From: Russula earlei
Lineage: Eukaryota > Basidiomycota > Agaricomycetes > Russulales > Russulaceae
Length of the DNA: 64,000 bases
Direction: 5' to 3'
NCBI GenBank assembly: GCA_025769875.1
Contig: JAGFNK010000184.1
Location: forward strand, 29,773 to 93,772
The position numbers and the translations under genes are program-made. The notes under the pieces were generated by a model. It was not told where the DNA came from. It searched no databases and saw nothing but the letters and a program-made list of their open reading frames with translations. Positions 1 through 9,852 of the stretch are shown here, piece after piece. The stretch's first letter is position 1; every line of letters begins with the position of its first letter.

Positions 1-20
1 GGGGAAACCAGACCTTCTGA

Positions 21-740
21 ATGAAGAGGGGGTCAAATCAAAATACTCAAACATGCAAGGCCCGCGTCATCATGCAGGGACTCACCCAAGTCGAGGGCAA
101 CGATCCCGACGAAAGCATGCTGCCAGAGAACCGGCACTCTCTTGCAACACCCTGGCTCTCACCACAGAACAAGGCTCAGAAGCCCATCATATGGAACTCA
201 AGTCCACCTGCCGCAATGAAGAGCAGATGGACAAGATCCTCTTGAAAGCGCGCCCAGGGAATAACCATCAATGCACACACAAACGCGTGACCCAGTACAC
301 CCGAGGTACGAGCGATCACCGCCCGACCTTCCAGCGCAACTCCGGCACCCAGCCAATCCTGGTTGGATATGTCGACCCCGACTGGACCAGCAAAGCCCAC
401 TTTGGACTTCGTCTTCACGTTGACAGGTGGAGCCATAAACTGGAGCCAAAAGGAACAAGCCCCGGTCGCACCCTTGAGCACCAAGGCAGAGTGCACCACG
501 GGCACATGCACTGCCAACGAAGCCGTCAGGCTAAGGCAATTACTCACCGGATTGGGCCAAGAGACCCATCCTCTCACAATCCCCCATATTGACAACCAGT
601 CGACCTTCGCCATCACCAGGAAAACCGAGCCCCAGGACCACACCAAACACACCGAGGTCCAACACCAGTTCTTGCAGCAGAAACTTGACTTGCAGTGGAT
701 CGATCTCGCCTACACTCCACCAGAAGAGCAATAGCCGATG
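21..740 (+). pseudogene. Decayed Ty1/copia pol: reverse-transcriptase start fused to RNase H
   Basis: Fragments of a copia polyprotein lie in shifting frames. Near 50-115 one frame reads CKARVIMQGLTQVEGNDPDE, the start of the reverse-transcriptase domain (family form KARLVAQGFTQ). From about 355 the RNase H domain follows (VGYVDPDW, then after a frame change FTLTGGAINWSQKEQAPVAP and later EAVRLRQLL). Most of the reverse transcriptase between them is missing, so this is an internally deleted, frameshifted relic. A short purine tract and an LTR follow downstream, in the expected order. The 5' part lies outside the window. Family assignment is sound; no function is expected. Confidence 0.75.
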
Positions 741-829
741 TATTGAAAAAGGGTCCTAGCTGCGAGAAGCACAAAGGTCCCGCGATGGGGAAATGGGAGG
801 GAGCGCGCACCACTCGGGCTGAGGGGGTG

Positions 830-1079
830 TGTTGGATGTGCAGCCACTTAGTGCCACGCGAACGGACAATCCGGACCGTACGTGTAAATAATTAGAATAA
901 TTTAGTTATCGCGTTCGTTTCCTCAGTCTTTTACACACAAGACTGAGGTCAGTACTACACATTCCTTTACACTCCTTTAAAGCTAATGCTGTACATAGCT
1001 ATCATCCCTATAGGTTAGATAACTAACCAATACAGTCTTTTACACACAAGACTGAGCTATCATCCCTATAGCTTCAACA
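830..1079 (+). repeat. 3' LTR of the decayed copia element
   Basis: The segment starts TGTTGGATGTGCAG directly after a G-rich tract (gaggggg, 821-827) that fits a polypurine tract, and ends TTCAACA, giving the inverted termini TGTTG/CAACA. It contains two copies of a motif around cagtcttttacacacaag (about 925 and 1033) and two of tatcatccctatag. Its position downstream of the RNase H relic supports an LTR of about 250 bp. The start could be 828 instead of 830. The 5' LTR is outside the window, so no target duplication can be tested. Confidence 0.6.
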
Positions 1080-1642
1080 TGTTTCCCCCTTTCAAGCCAA
1101 AACTGCCCACACTTTTGCAGTATTGCCTACCAATCCTGACCTTGTCAGGCAGTTTAACCTTGCTAGTTTCAAGGTGTGCAGTTCCATAGGCATACACCCT
1201 CCAGATATAGACTCCATTTGGACATCTTCATTATTTGTTCAACTCATCCATATGTCGCCATTTGGAGACATTAGCCCCCATTTACCACTTTGCTTACCAA
1301 GGATCTTTTCTCATCACCTCAATTCACAACTTCCTTGATGGCAGGGTGTATTACTCATATGCTTACTTAAGAGTGTCTGAGGGAGGATATATAGCATTTG
1401 AGAACACTTACTTGAATACCCTTGACAACCTCCATCTTTACCCTGCCTTATCTTGCTTTTGCTTTCTGCCCTGTCTCCCCTTGAACCCTTTGCTTATTTT
1501 GGATCCCCTTCACCTGTCAAGACTCACTGTTGAACTATCCAGTTCAAGAGCGAGGGGTAAGCTCAAAGACGAGTCGATAAACGTCCAAGATGGCGTGAGC
1601 AAGAAGTAGAGTCCAGAGTAGTAACAGATACCAGAGAGGTAC
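1080..1642. other. Intergenic spacer, no gene recognised
   Basis: No reading frame here shows a recognisable domain. The last 30 bases hold a small inverted repeat, gtaacagatacc (1621-1632) against ggtactgttac (1638-1648), which straddles the start of the next LTR. The left half resembles the GTAACA end of that LTR family, so a trace of an older LTR end is possible but not shown. Confidence 0.4.
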
Positions 1643-2544
1643 TGTTACTGTGAGAGTCGAGCAGTCACGCAGAGAAGAGGCCAGGATAGTCACAAGGGGA
1701 CGGTCCTTAAAGGAGTATCCCAGGGATGGAGAGTGCCGTAAACAAATGGACAGTCTGAGGACTGTCCGCTACTTTATTGAGCGCTTATATACTACAAGAG
1801 AATTGCTAAATAGGGAACAAGTCATAACCTTGTTATCAAGCACAGTAGAGTGATGAGTAAGAAGTCGGAGGACGCTTACTGAGCATGCTCAGTCATGCTC
1901 AGTAAGCTGCTGAGTAAGAAGGCTTCTCTTGATGAGTAAGAGCTTCCATTGTCCACGTGTTCACTGCTTTAGTGCACATGTGAGCACCTGATTCATTTCC
2001 TGTTAGTTAGTTTAGGGCCGGTCATTTGAGGACTTGTAGTTTGGTTAGGGAATAGTGTTAACTTATAAGGCCCTTATATAGTTCTATTAGGGTCCCTAGA
2101 GTCGACCCTAATACTTCTATTAAGGTCCTTAGTATTGCCTTATAGTTCGTTCTATAGTTATTAGAGTTGGTCTAATAACGCGTTGTAGAGCCTTTGATAC
2201 TAGGTTAGTGCCTATTGTAGGGCTCCTAGGGTCGTTCCAAAGGGTCTTTAGAAAGCCCCTAATACTGTCTTTTGTTGCTAGAAGGGTTGTCTTTAAGTGA
2301 GGCTTGCTGTATGTCGATTGTGCCGAGAATCGCTTGCGCAACAATGTGTGCGCGATATTGTGGACACCTCTACTCACCCCTTTTGCTCATGTGAACAGGG
2401 TGACACCATAGAGGCTGGGTTTCCTCCTATAAGGAAGGGTCCTTCAAGGGCCCTCTCCGGAGAATGGTTCATGACATCACCCAAGTACCATCAACATAGC
2501 TTCCTAGTGCACAGTTCTTAAAAGTAAGAACTACCCTTGTAACA
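1643..2544 (+). repeat. 5' LTR (about 902 bp) of the non-autonomous element
   Basis: It begins TGTTACTG and ends CTTGTAACA, so the termini are TGTTAC/GTAACA. It is repeated in direct orientation at 4260-5098 and in inverted orientation at 7312-8270. Shared landmarks are the stretch with actttattgagcgcttata, the paired gcatgctcagtcatgctcag motif and the run of short ta/tagg repeats. The predicted ORF starts five bases after its end. Confidence 0.7.
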
Positions 2545-2548
2545 CTAG

Positions 2549-3909
2549 ATGGTCAAATCAAAACATCTTTTAGTGCCTCCATGTTTCACAGTTTCCCCCA
2601 ACCCAAGCAACTCGGAGTACAATTTGGAAGACGATGCCATCCTTCACCAGAGGGAACTCATTCTCAATCATCTCCCACCTCTCCAAGACATCTACTTTCC
2701 CCCCATTTCCATTGTCAACATCTACAACCGCCAACACATCAATGTGTGGTCACACAATGCCAACATCCTCCAAGACCTAGTAGGCCTCCTCCCTTTTGGT
2801 CAAATTCTGGATCAGGTGCAATATGACCTCTTCATTGACACTCTGAATCACCTTGTTGAACCCGCTCGACAACAGCTACTGTTCTGGTGTTAAGATCCGT
2901 CAGATCTTAGTACCGACTCTTGAGTGAAAGAGTTGCTTGATATAGTTCAAGCACTAGACTTCAAACCCTTTGATATTATCTCAGGAAGATTGAATGTAGA
3001 AAAAAGAGGGGCCTCTTTCATGTAGAGTCTGCACTATAATTTTGTTTAGATCAGTAGACAAGATGATTGTCTTGTTAAAAGTGTAAGTCGAGCGTAAGGC
3101 TCGACTTCTTGGTACCACAGACTATTTATACAATATCTCAATAACTGCTGATCCGATTCGTACGAAACTCGGGGTGCACATAGCTGAGAACCAGTAGTAT
3201 CCAAATAAAGAAGATGCAATTCAAGAATGTTAGAAATGACTCACGCGTGAGTCATTCTTTTCTAGTATCTGTCATGAATCAATAAGCAGTGAGTAAGCTA
3301 TTACTGATCAGGATCAGTAAGCAATCACTAAGCCAGACAGGATCAGTAAGCAATCACTAAGCAATCACTAAGCCAGATCAATAAGCAGACATATGAGTAA
3401 TCACAGATGAGTCAGCAAAACAGGTGACAGTCGGAGAACATGAGAATCCTACCATCTGGCACCTTTTGAACTCAAGAGACTTCGAAGGACAACCCACCAG
3501 CATCCTCACCCTCACTGACAGCGATGAGAAGCTGTGGACTGAAGTAATCCTCCCACAGCACTACACCCTTGTCCAAGAGCTACTCAAAGGGCAGGCCTCA
3601 TACTACCTGACCCTTTTCACCCTCACACATGAGCACATAGCAGTGCAGTGCAACTACCTTTGTCTCAACAGGTCCACACAAGGAGGACAAGCTACCCTCC
3701 AGCTGGCCTACATGGAGGGAAGAAGATACATTTACAACTGGATCAAAGCAATGTGGACCCACAGCATCGTCAATGCCCCACAGAACCTCATAGACCCTGT
3801 GGGCCTATACTCTCCACCTCCAGCAGTTTACACCAGTCCCCCCATCCCAGAACAACTCTCCACCATCAGTCGACCTCTCACTCCCATTGTAAGATGGCCC
3901 AGCCAGTAG
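2549..3909 (+). pseudogene. Unrecognised element-borne ORF (about 263 codons), split by a solo LTR
   Basis: Coding parts are 2549-2887 and 3460-3909. The frame reads from ATG 2549 to ...QQLLFW. It is then interrupted by a 567-bp solo LTR plus the second copy of the 5-bp target duplication, and resumes in the same frame as HLLNSRDF to a stop at 3909. Because the insertion with its duplication can be subtracted exactly and the frame continues, the ORF was open when the LTR landed. I do not recognise the protein. It is not a copia gag, has no zinc knuckle and no transposase signature I can name; it is rich in Leu, Gln, Tyr and His, with a Pro-rich tail. It lies between two direct LTRs and begins right after the 5' LTR, the position of gag in normal elements. 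It is now disrupted by a stop at the LTR boundary. Confidence 0.6.
2888..3454 (+). repeat. Solo LTR (567 bp) with 5-bp target duplication TCTGG
   Basis: The repeat starts TGTTAAGATC and ends AATCCTACCA (TG...CA). It is flanked by TCTGG on the left (2883-2887) and TCTGG on the right (3455-3459). A diverged minus-strand copy lies at 23988-24210 plus 26249-26555. There is no internal retrotransposon sequence, so this is a solo LTR left by recombination between two LTRs. A tandem array of short aagcaatcactaag-like repeats lies in its 3' part (about 3290-3400). Confidence 0.88.
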
Positions 3910-4259
3910 TCTCCTTACTTGCTGGTCCCCTACCCTGGCTTGCCCAGGAGTCTGCCTTTGCCTCCAAGAGGTGTGCAACTGTGGCTTCAGACCCGACACA
4001 CCCCCCACACCACCAGGTATAAACCTGTGGACTCCAGGAGATAGACATCTCCCACACCAACCGCTCTGGTGCCCTCTCACAGACAAAGAGGCTGCCACTC
4101 TGCTTCTGCAGTTTCAAGCTCCCAAGTAGACTGTCCTTTACCCCTTACTCCTCCAGTCATCCCAGCTCCACTTCCTTTTACTAGCAGTTGATTAACCCCT
4201 TTTGCTACTCCTTTAGTAGAACATTCAAGTAGTAATGAGTCTCCCCCAGGATCCATAGT
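3910..4259 (+). other. Internal 3' region of the LTR element
   Basis: No complete ORF is present. One frame at about 3955-4120 reads a Cys/Pro-rich stretch (CLCLQEVCNCGFRPDTPPTP). It could be a former C-terminal extension of the upstream ORF reached by a frameshift or lost intron. Its function is unknown. Confidence 0.35.
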
Positions 4260-5098
4260 TGGTTTACAGTGCTAGAGTCAAGCAGGTATGCAGGGAGGAA
4301 GCCAGAGTGGTCACAAGGGGATGGTCCTTAAAGGAGTATCCCAGGGGTAGAGAGTGCTGTAAACAAATGGACAGTCTGAGGACTGTCCGCTACTTTATTG
4401 AGCGCTTATATACTACAAGAGAACTGCTAAATAGGGAACAAGTCATAACCTTGTTATCAAGCACAATAGAGTGATGTGTAAGAAGTTGGAGTGCGCTTAC
4501 TGAGCATGCTCAGTCATGCTCAGTAAGCTTGCTGAGTAAGAAGGCTTCTCTTGATGAGTAAGAGCCTTCACTGTCCACTGTTCACTGCTTTAGTACATGT
4601 GCAAGCACCTGATTCATTTTCTGTTAGTTAGTTTAGGGCCAGTCATTTGAGGACTTGTAGTTTGGTTTAGGGAATAGTGTCATCTCATAAGGCCCCTTAT
4701 ATAGTTCTATTAGGGTCTTTAGAGTCGACCCTAATACTTCTATTAAGGTCCTTAGTATTGCCTTATAGTTCGTTCTATAGTTATTAGAGTTAGTCTAATA
4801 ATGCGTTGTAGGGTCTTTGATACTGTGTTAGCGCCTATTGTAGAGCACCTAGAGTCGTCCTAAAGGGTCCTTAGGAAGGCCCTAATACTGTCCTTTATTG
4901 CTGAAAGGGTTGCCATTAAGTGGGGCTTGCTGTATGTCAATTGTGCCAAGAATCGCTCATGCAACAATGCACATGCAATATTGTGGGCACCTCTACTCAC
5001 CCCTTTTGCTTGTGTGAACAGGGTGACACCATAGAGGCTGGGTTTCCTCTCATAAGGAAGGGTCTTTCAAGGGCCCTCTCCAGAGAATGGTTCATGAC
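4260..5098 (+). repeat. 3' LTR of the non-autonomous element, 3' end truncated
   Basis: This is a direct repeat of 1643-2475, starting TGGTTTACAGTG. The match ends at gttcatgaca (5098), and the next base belongs to the minus-strand copia integrase region. The 5' LTR has about 69 further bases, so the junction is a deletion or recombination breakpoint. Confidence 0.7.
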
Positions 5099-7305
5099 AA
5101 TTATGGTCGACTTTTTATTTTTTAAGAGTGTAATCCATGCATAGGAGGCATAATCGTCAATGAAGCTGACGAAATATTTGTACTTATGATACAACTTCAC
5201 AGGGAAACTCTTAAGGTCCGAGTGAATATGCTTGAATGGTGCGGAAGCATGAGTTTCAGAAGGAGGGTGCACAGATGCACACATCTTGCCTTGTGTGCAG
5301 CCAGGACATACTGGCTGTTCCTGAGAGATTTTCAGGTCTTTAGGGAGACCCTTGGTATGTGTCTTTGCATGTGTTACAACATCCTTAGATGTGTGGCCAA
5401 GGCATTGGTGAATGACATCATAATCTACCATGTAGATAAGAGAATGCGCTTGCACGCTTTCAATTGAGGCATCTAACCAATACATGGTTTGACCTGGGAA
5501 TAAGGGGTAAGAGGACAGGATTATTCATCTGTCCTCTCATAGGGAAATATGTCTATTATTCCCTAATGCATGCATCCCTTGTTGAAAAACTCCCCCATAG
5601 ATAATATCCAAGTGTTAAATTTCAGAATATAGAGGACAGGAGAAATGCATGTGACAACCATTTTAGAGTTGACAGTGTGCCTAAGCAACACAGCACCTTT
5701 GCCTTCCACATAGATTGTGTTATTGGCAGTTTTAACAGGGGATCTTTTGTGCGGCAAAGCCGGCATATACTCTATAAAATCTTTTATTTCAAAGGTGAAG
5801 TGTGCAGACGTGCCAGAGTCCAGGAGCCATAAGGATCCCATTTTACTCAAGTCGTGCTTTCCTCTGCATCTCAAACAATTTTTGTTACATTCACTTGGAA
5901 GAGAAGTAGTCCCTTCACTAATTTGTACATTGTATGATACAAGCGAACACTCTTTAGACATATCTAGCCCGCTTTGGGGCTGGGGAGATGCTAAAAGGTT
6001 CTTTAGTGGGTGAAAGGAGAGAGGGAGGCGCATGCACACTTCGTTATCTTCAGGGTCGCTGCCCCAGTCAAGCAGCTCATCTGATGGAGTTGGAGCATGC
6101 TCAGGGGTGGCAGCACCTTCTGGGATACCATCATATATGTCAAATAAATCCAATGTGTTTGTTTGTGCAAAGTCGCCATCATCCTGGTCCATGGGCTCAG
6201 GGATGGGCGACGGCAATTTGACTGCACTTGATGAGGCAGTGGATTGAGTCAAGATCCGCTGCTCGAGGGTCTTGACTGTCTGTATAGTGGGAGTTATCCC
6301 AAGATCATCAGCAAGATCAAGCGCTTTGTTTAAGGCCTTGTAGGGGCCATGAGTGCGTTTGCAAGGGTCAGTCACAGTTGGGATGGTTTGCTGTTGGATC
6401 CCCGAAGGACCCAGATGGGCGATAGTGGTAATGGTTGGGAGTGGGAGTGTGGCAACATCCGCAATGTGGGAGTGTCTGGGACCATGGCTGTGATTGGCTT
6501 TCTCCTTGCCTTTCCCTTTTCCTTTGCCACTGCGCTTACCACGCTGGCACTTGTCCTTATCTTCATCATGCTTGGGCTTATTGCCCTGCTGCTGATTGGA
6601 GAAGGAGGGGTCACCATGTTTGCACTTGACAGCTGAGAGCTTCTGTGCACTGTGCTTTTTGTTTGGATCATGATTCATTTCATTTTGATATTGAGAGACA
6701 ATAGACTCTCACATGTCCTTTGGACTAAGATTGGCTAGATCATAGTTCTGAGTGATGATGTGGACAAGCATTTCCCATTTTGGGGGAATGGCAGCAAGCA
6801 TGATGAGCACCTGTAAGGCATCAGGAATGATAAGGGAGGATGCGGTGAGACACTGGAATGCAGCGTGTATCCAATCCATCTGTGGGCCAGGATGCTGGCT
6901 TGGGTTAATGTGGATTGAAATGGCTTCTTTGAAGTCCTTATAGATGCTAGTGGTGGTCGCCGTACCATACAGGGTTTCTAGGCAATTCCAGATTGTTTCA
7001 GCATTATCCAAAGATGTAAGATCTTGTTGGATCATGATGCTAGATCTCAGGACCATATGACTGACTGCCATATCATTCCCTTTGTTCCATTCTTTCAGAG
7101 CTGCCTGAGCAACAGCCTGGGCAGCAATCTCTTCAGGAAGAGGCGCCTGGAGAAGGGCAGGGATGATAGGCATGTCAAAAGTTCCATTACAATAACCCCA
7201 CAGTCCAATGGACATGAGGTAGGCTTTCATAGCCTTTGACCAAATACCATAGTTAGCGCCATCAAGGATGGGGTCAACAGGGGCAGAGGGTTGAGATGAT
7301 GACAT
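5099..7305 (-). pseudogene. copia gag-pol remnant (gag, protease, pre-integrase, partial integrase)
   Basis: The gag begins MSSSQPSAPVDPILDGANYG with the ANYGIWSKAMKAYL motif of the copia gag (UBN2-type) family. The frame is stopped by TGA at 6709-6711 and continues in the same frame to 5563. Within that stretch a Lys/Gly-rich basic linker precedes the protease motif LWLLDSGTSAHFT. A frame change near 5563-5485 leads to the pre-integrase zinc-binding motif (HQCLGHTS, then CPGCTQGK) and the integrase start (HSDLKSFPVK, YFVSFIDDYAS). The element is inactive through one in-frame stop, at least one frameshift and loss of the 3' half. Confidence 0.8.
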
Positions 7306-7311
7306 AATAGC

Positions 7312-8270
7312 TGTTAGAATAGGGCTTAGAGGTCATCAGTAAGAGTATTGTATTAAAACAAGTCAACATAGTCTCCCCTTAGGGTAGACTAGCTCGCTGC
7401 AGCATGCAGGCTTCAGGGATGCTTGGCCATCATTGCAGCTGATGAAGGCGCATGGCTTGCAGGGCCCATAACCTGTTGTGCAGCATAGAGCACAGCTAAC
7501 AGGCCAAGCAACCCACCTTAGAGGTTGTGCTAATGCTCAAGTGATATTGGGGTGTAGAGCGATATGTATACTTGTCTACATGTATGGTATTTATACCTCT
7601 ATGACCCAGGGCTGTTCCTAAGTCCAAAAGAGTGACTACAGGTGTCCACTATATTGCGCACTCAGTGATGCGTGATGTGGAAACGTTCTAGACACAGCGT
7701 AAGGCTGCATCTTGTGATAGATAGTGTAGTATGTGTAACCCTATTGCCATAAGTGCATATGCTAAAGTTCTGTCTAACATGTAACATCTATGAGCGGATC
7801 TTGAACCTTGTATGAAGGTCTTTGCCTTCTTTGATCCATTCAGGTTCCGGTTCAACAATAAGGGGCCTTATAGACAACTCTATTCCATGGACAAAACCAC
7901 AAGTCCTCAGATGACCAGCCCTAAACTAACTAACAGTAAATGAATCAGGTGCTTCACACATGTATTAAGCAGTGAACACATGGACACTAAAGGCTCTTAC
8001 TCATCAATATGAGCCTTCTTACTCAGCAGCTTACTGAGCATGACTGAGCATGCTCACTAAGCATGCTCTGACCTCTTACTCATCCATCTATTGTGCTTGA
8101 TAACAAGGTTATGACCTGTTCCCTATTAAGTGCTCAATAAAGTAGGAGACAGTCTTCAGACTGTCCATTTGATTTGTGGCACTCTATTACCAAGGGTACT
8201 CCTTTAGGACTGCCCTATCTAGTACACCCTGGCTCTCTCCTTCCATGATCACCTCTCTCAGCCAGTACCA
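7312..8270 (-). repeat. 5' LTR of the minus-strand copia element (about 959 bp)
   Basis: On the minus strand it starts TGGTACTGGC at 8270 and ends TTCTAACA at 7312, seven bases before the gag ATG. Its promoter-proximal part is homologous to 1643-2080 and 4260-4690 (the tactttattgagc and gcatgctcagtca landmarks). No second LTR of this copy survives, so no target duplication can be tested. Confidence 0.6.
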
Positions 8271-9850
8271 GTTCCACTCTGTGTTGTGATCTACCCCTCT
8301 TTTGGTTTGTCTCTGAAACATTTCTTATTGTTCTCCACCTTTCACCCTCGTACCCTTGGTTACCATTCCACATGTATTATCTATTGTTCCACATATGGTA
8401 CTGTACAGCCTCACTAGATACAGTATTTAAGTGCCTGTAGAAGCTGGGGAATGCCCCAAGCTTAGCTTTGTCCCATCTCCTGTCGCATCCCTTGCCCTGT
8501 ATACTCTCCCACCCTGTATACTCTCCCAAATCACAACTTGCTTGTGCTGGCTTACACCTTGCTTGACCTGAGCACACCCCAAGGAACCCTTGTGTTCCTC
8601 TTCCTCCTCTGCCTCTCTCTCATCATCCTCCTCTTCTGTGAAACCAGAAGATCGACTCTGTCTGTGGACTGAGTCATTGTCTGACTCAGCCTTGAGACCC
8701 TAAACCTCTGAACTGGTCTCCTTGAGCCAGCCCCACTGAACCTTTGAACCAAGTCACAGGGACTTGGCCCCACTGAACCCTGAGCTAACGCTCTTATGGC
8801 CACGACACCGTAACACTCTGGTACTTGTTACTCATTTGGACTGTACTCTTTGCCAACTTTGTCCTTGAACTCAGTCAACTCATCTCCAAGCTCCTCTCCC
8901 ACTCTTGAACTGGATTGTTCAGCAGTGAGTCCCAACACTTTCCTCTCCACAGAATACAATTGCAAGGGCAGTCACATCTCTGAGAACCCCAATTTCTGCA
9001 AGAACTTCTTGTTCTTGCCCAACTCAGTGCACATGTCTTGCACATGAACTGATTTGTCAGTTACACCACCCCCAGTTGGTGACAATTGGTGGTGGCATGG
9101 CAGCTGCTGTTGCTCCTTCTGCTGTGGTGTGTGGTGGCTAAGTTTGGGTTTGGGTTTGGGGCCTTCTTGGTCTTTTGAGGCAGTGCTGGTGGCAGGGGGT
9201 GGCAATGGTGCTGCAATGCTGGCATTGGGTGAATCTAAAATGGTGGTGGTGGATGGTGGTAAGGCTGTGGGCAAGACCAAGGAGGCAGAGGTGAACAGAA
9301 CTGGTGTGATGATGGAAGCAGATGGAGTGGAGGCAATGATGGAGGGTGCAACAGACAGAGGGGAGAAGGCAGTGGGTGATGCAGGGGCAATGGCAGACAG
9401 TGGGGACAGAGCAGTGGGGGTTGACATGGTGGATGAGGCAACGGACGAGGCTAAGGGCATGGTGGTGGCAGCCAGTCCAGTTAGTCCATTCCAGCAACAC
9501 ACACTCACACAGAGTCTTAGATGATGAGTTGTAGAATGGTGGTAGGTGTTGGTGCAAGGATGTCCTGAGGGGAAGGTGTAGACCCAGTCAGGGATAGGGA
9601 GTCACAACACAACTGGCAACCTGGCCTGACCTCAGCGCCACGTAGTTACTGTACATTGGCTTATGTTCACCAAGCCAAATGAGGACTCCCAAATGAGGAC
9701 TTTAAAGATCTTTCTAGATGTACTAGGAACTCTCTCCAAGACTCGATTGAGTTATCCTTGCTTATAATAAGCGACAACATGGTTATGTCACCACCAGACT
9801 GGTGTATCATGTGTTCTCAATATGTTCAAATGCTACTCTGATTCTAATAT
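8271..9850. other. Spacer with a Ser/Ala/Thr/Pro-rich minus-strand ORF (9508-8972)
   Basis: The only long frame is a minus-strand ORF of 178 codons. Its N-terminal two thirds are low-complexity Ser/Ala/Thr/Pro, and it ends in a more ordered segment (CTELGKNKKFLQKLGFSEM). I do not recognise it and see no splice structure that extends it. It could be part of a degenerate transposon protein. The rest of the stretch holds nothing I can support. Confidence 0.3.
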
Positions 9851-9852
9851 TA

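Larger units (their letters stand above)
1643..5098 (+). mobile_element. LTR-bounded non-autonomous element carrying an unknown ORF
   Basis: Two direct repeats of the same sequence (1643-2544 and 4260-5098) bracket an internal region of about 1.7 kb. That region holds one ORF of about 263 codons, split by a later solo LTR. No gag, protease, integrase or reverse transcriptase is visible inside, so this looks like a non-autonomous LTR element. The same LTR type is found on the neighbouring minus-strand copia element (7312-8270), which would be the natural source of proteins in trans. The right LTR lacks about 69 bp of its 3' end where it meets copia sequence at 5098/5099, so the element is not complete. 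The non-autonomous reading is inference from layout. Confidence 0.65.
5099..8270 (-). mobile_element. Truncated Ty1/copia retrotransposon
   Basis: Reading on the minus strand the order is LTR (8270-7312), gag (7305-6709), nucleocapsid/linker and protease (6678-5563), and GAG-pre-integrase plus the start of the integrase core (5485-5099). This is the canonical copia order (gag, PR, IN, RT, RNase H). Everything downstream of the integrase start, including reverse transcriptase, RNase H and the 3' LTR, is gone at 5099. Its LTR belongs to the same family as those of the adjacent non-autonomous element on the opposite strand. Confidence 0.8.

Noticed and set aside
2549..3909. Reading the split ORF as a two-exon gene with the LTR as intron
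   Set aside because: The interrupting segment has LTR ends and a 5-bp target duplication instead of GT-AG borders, so it is an insertion.
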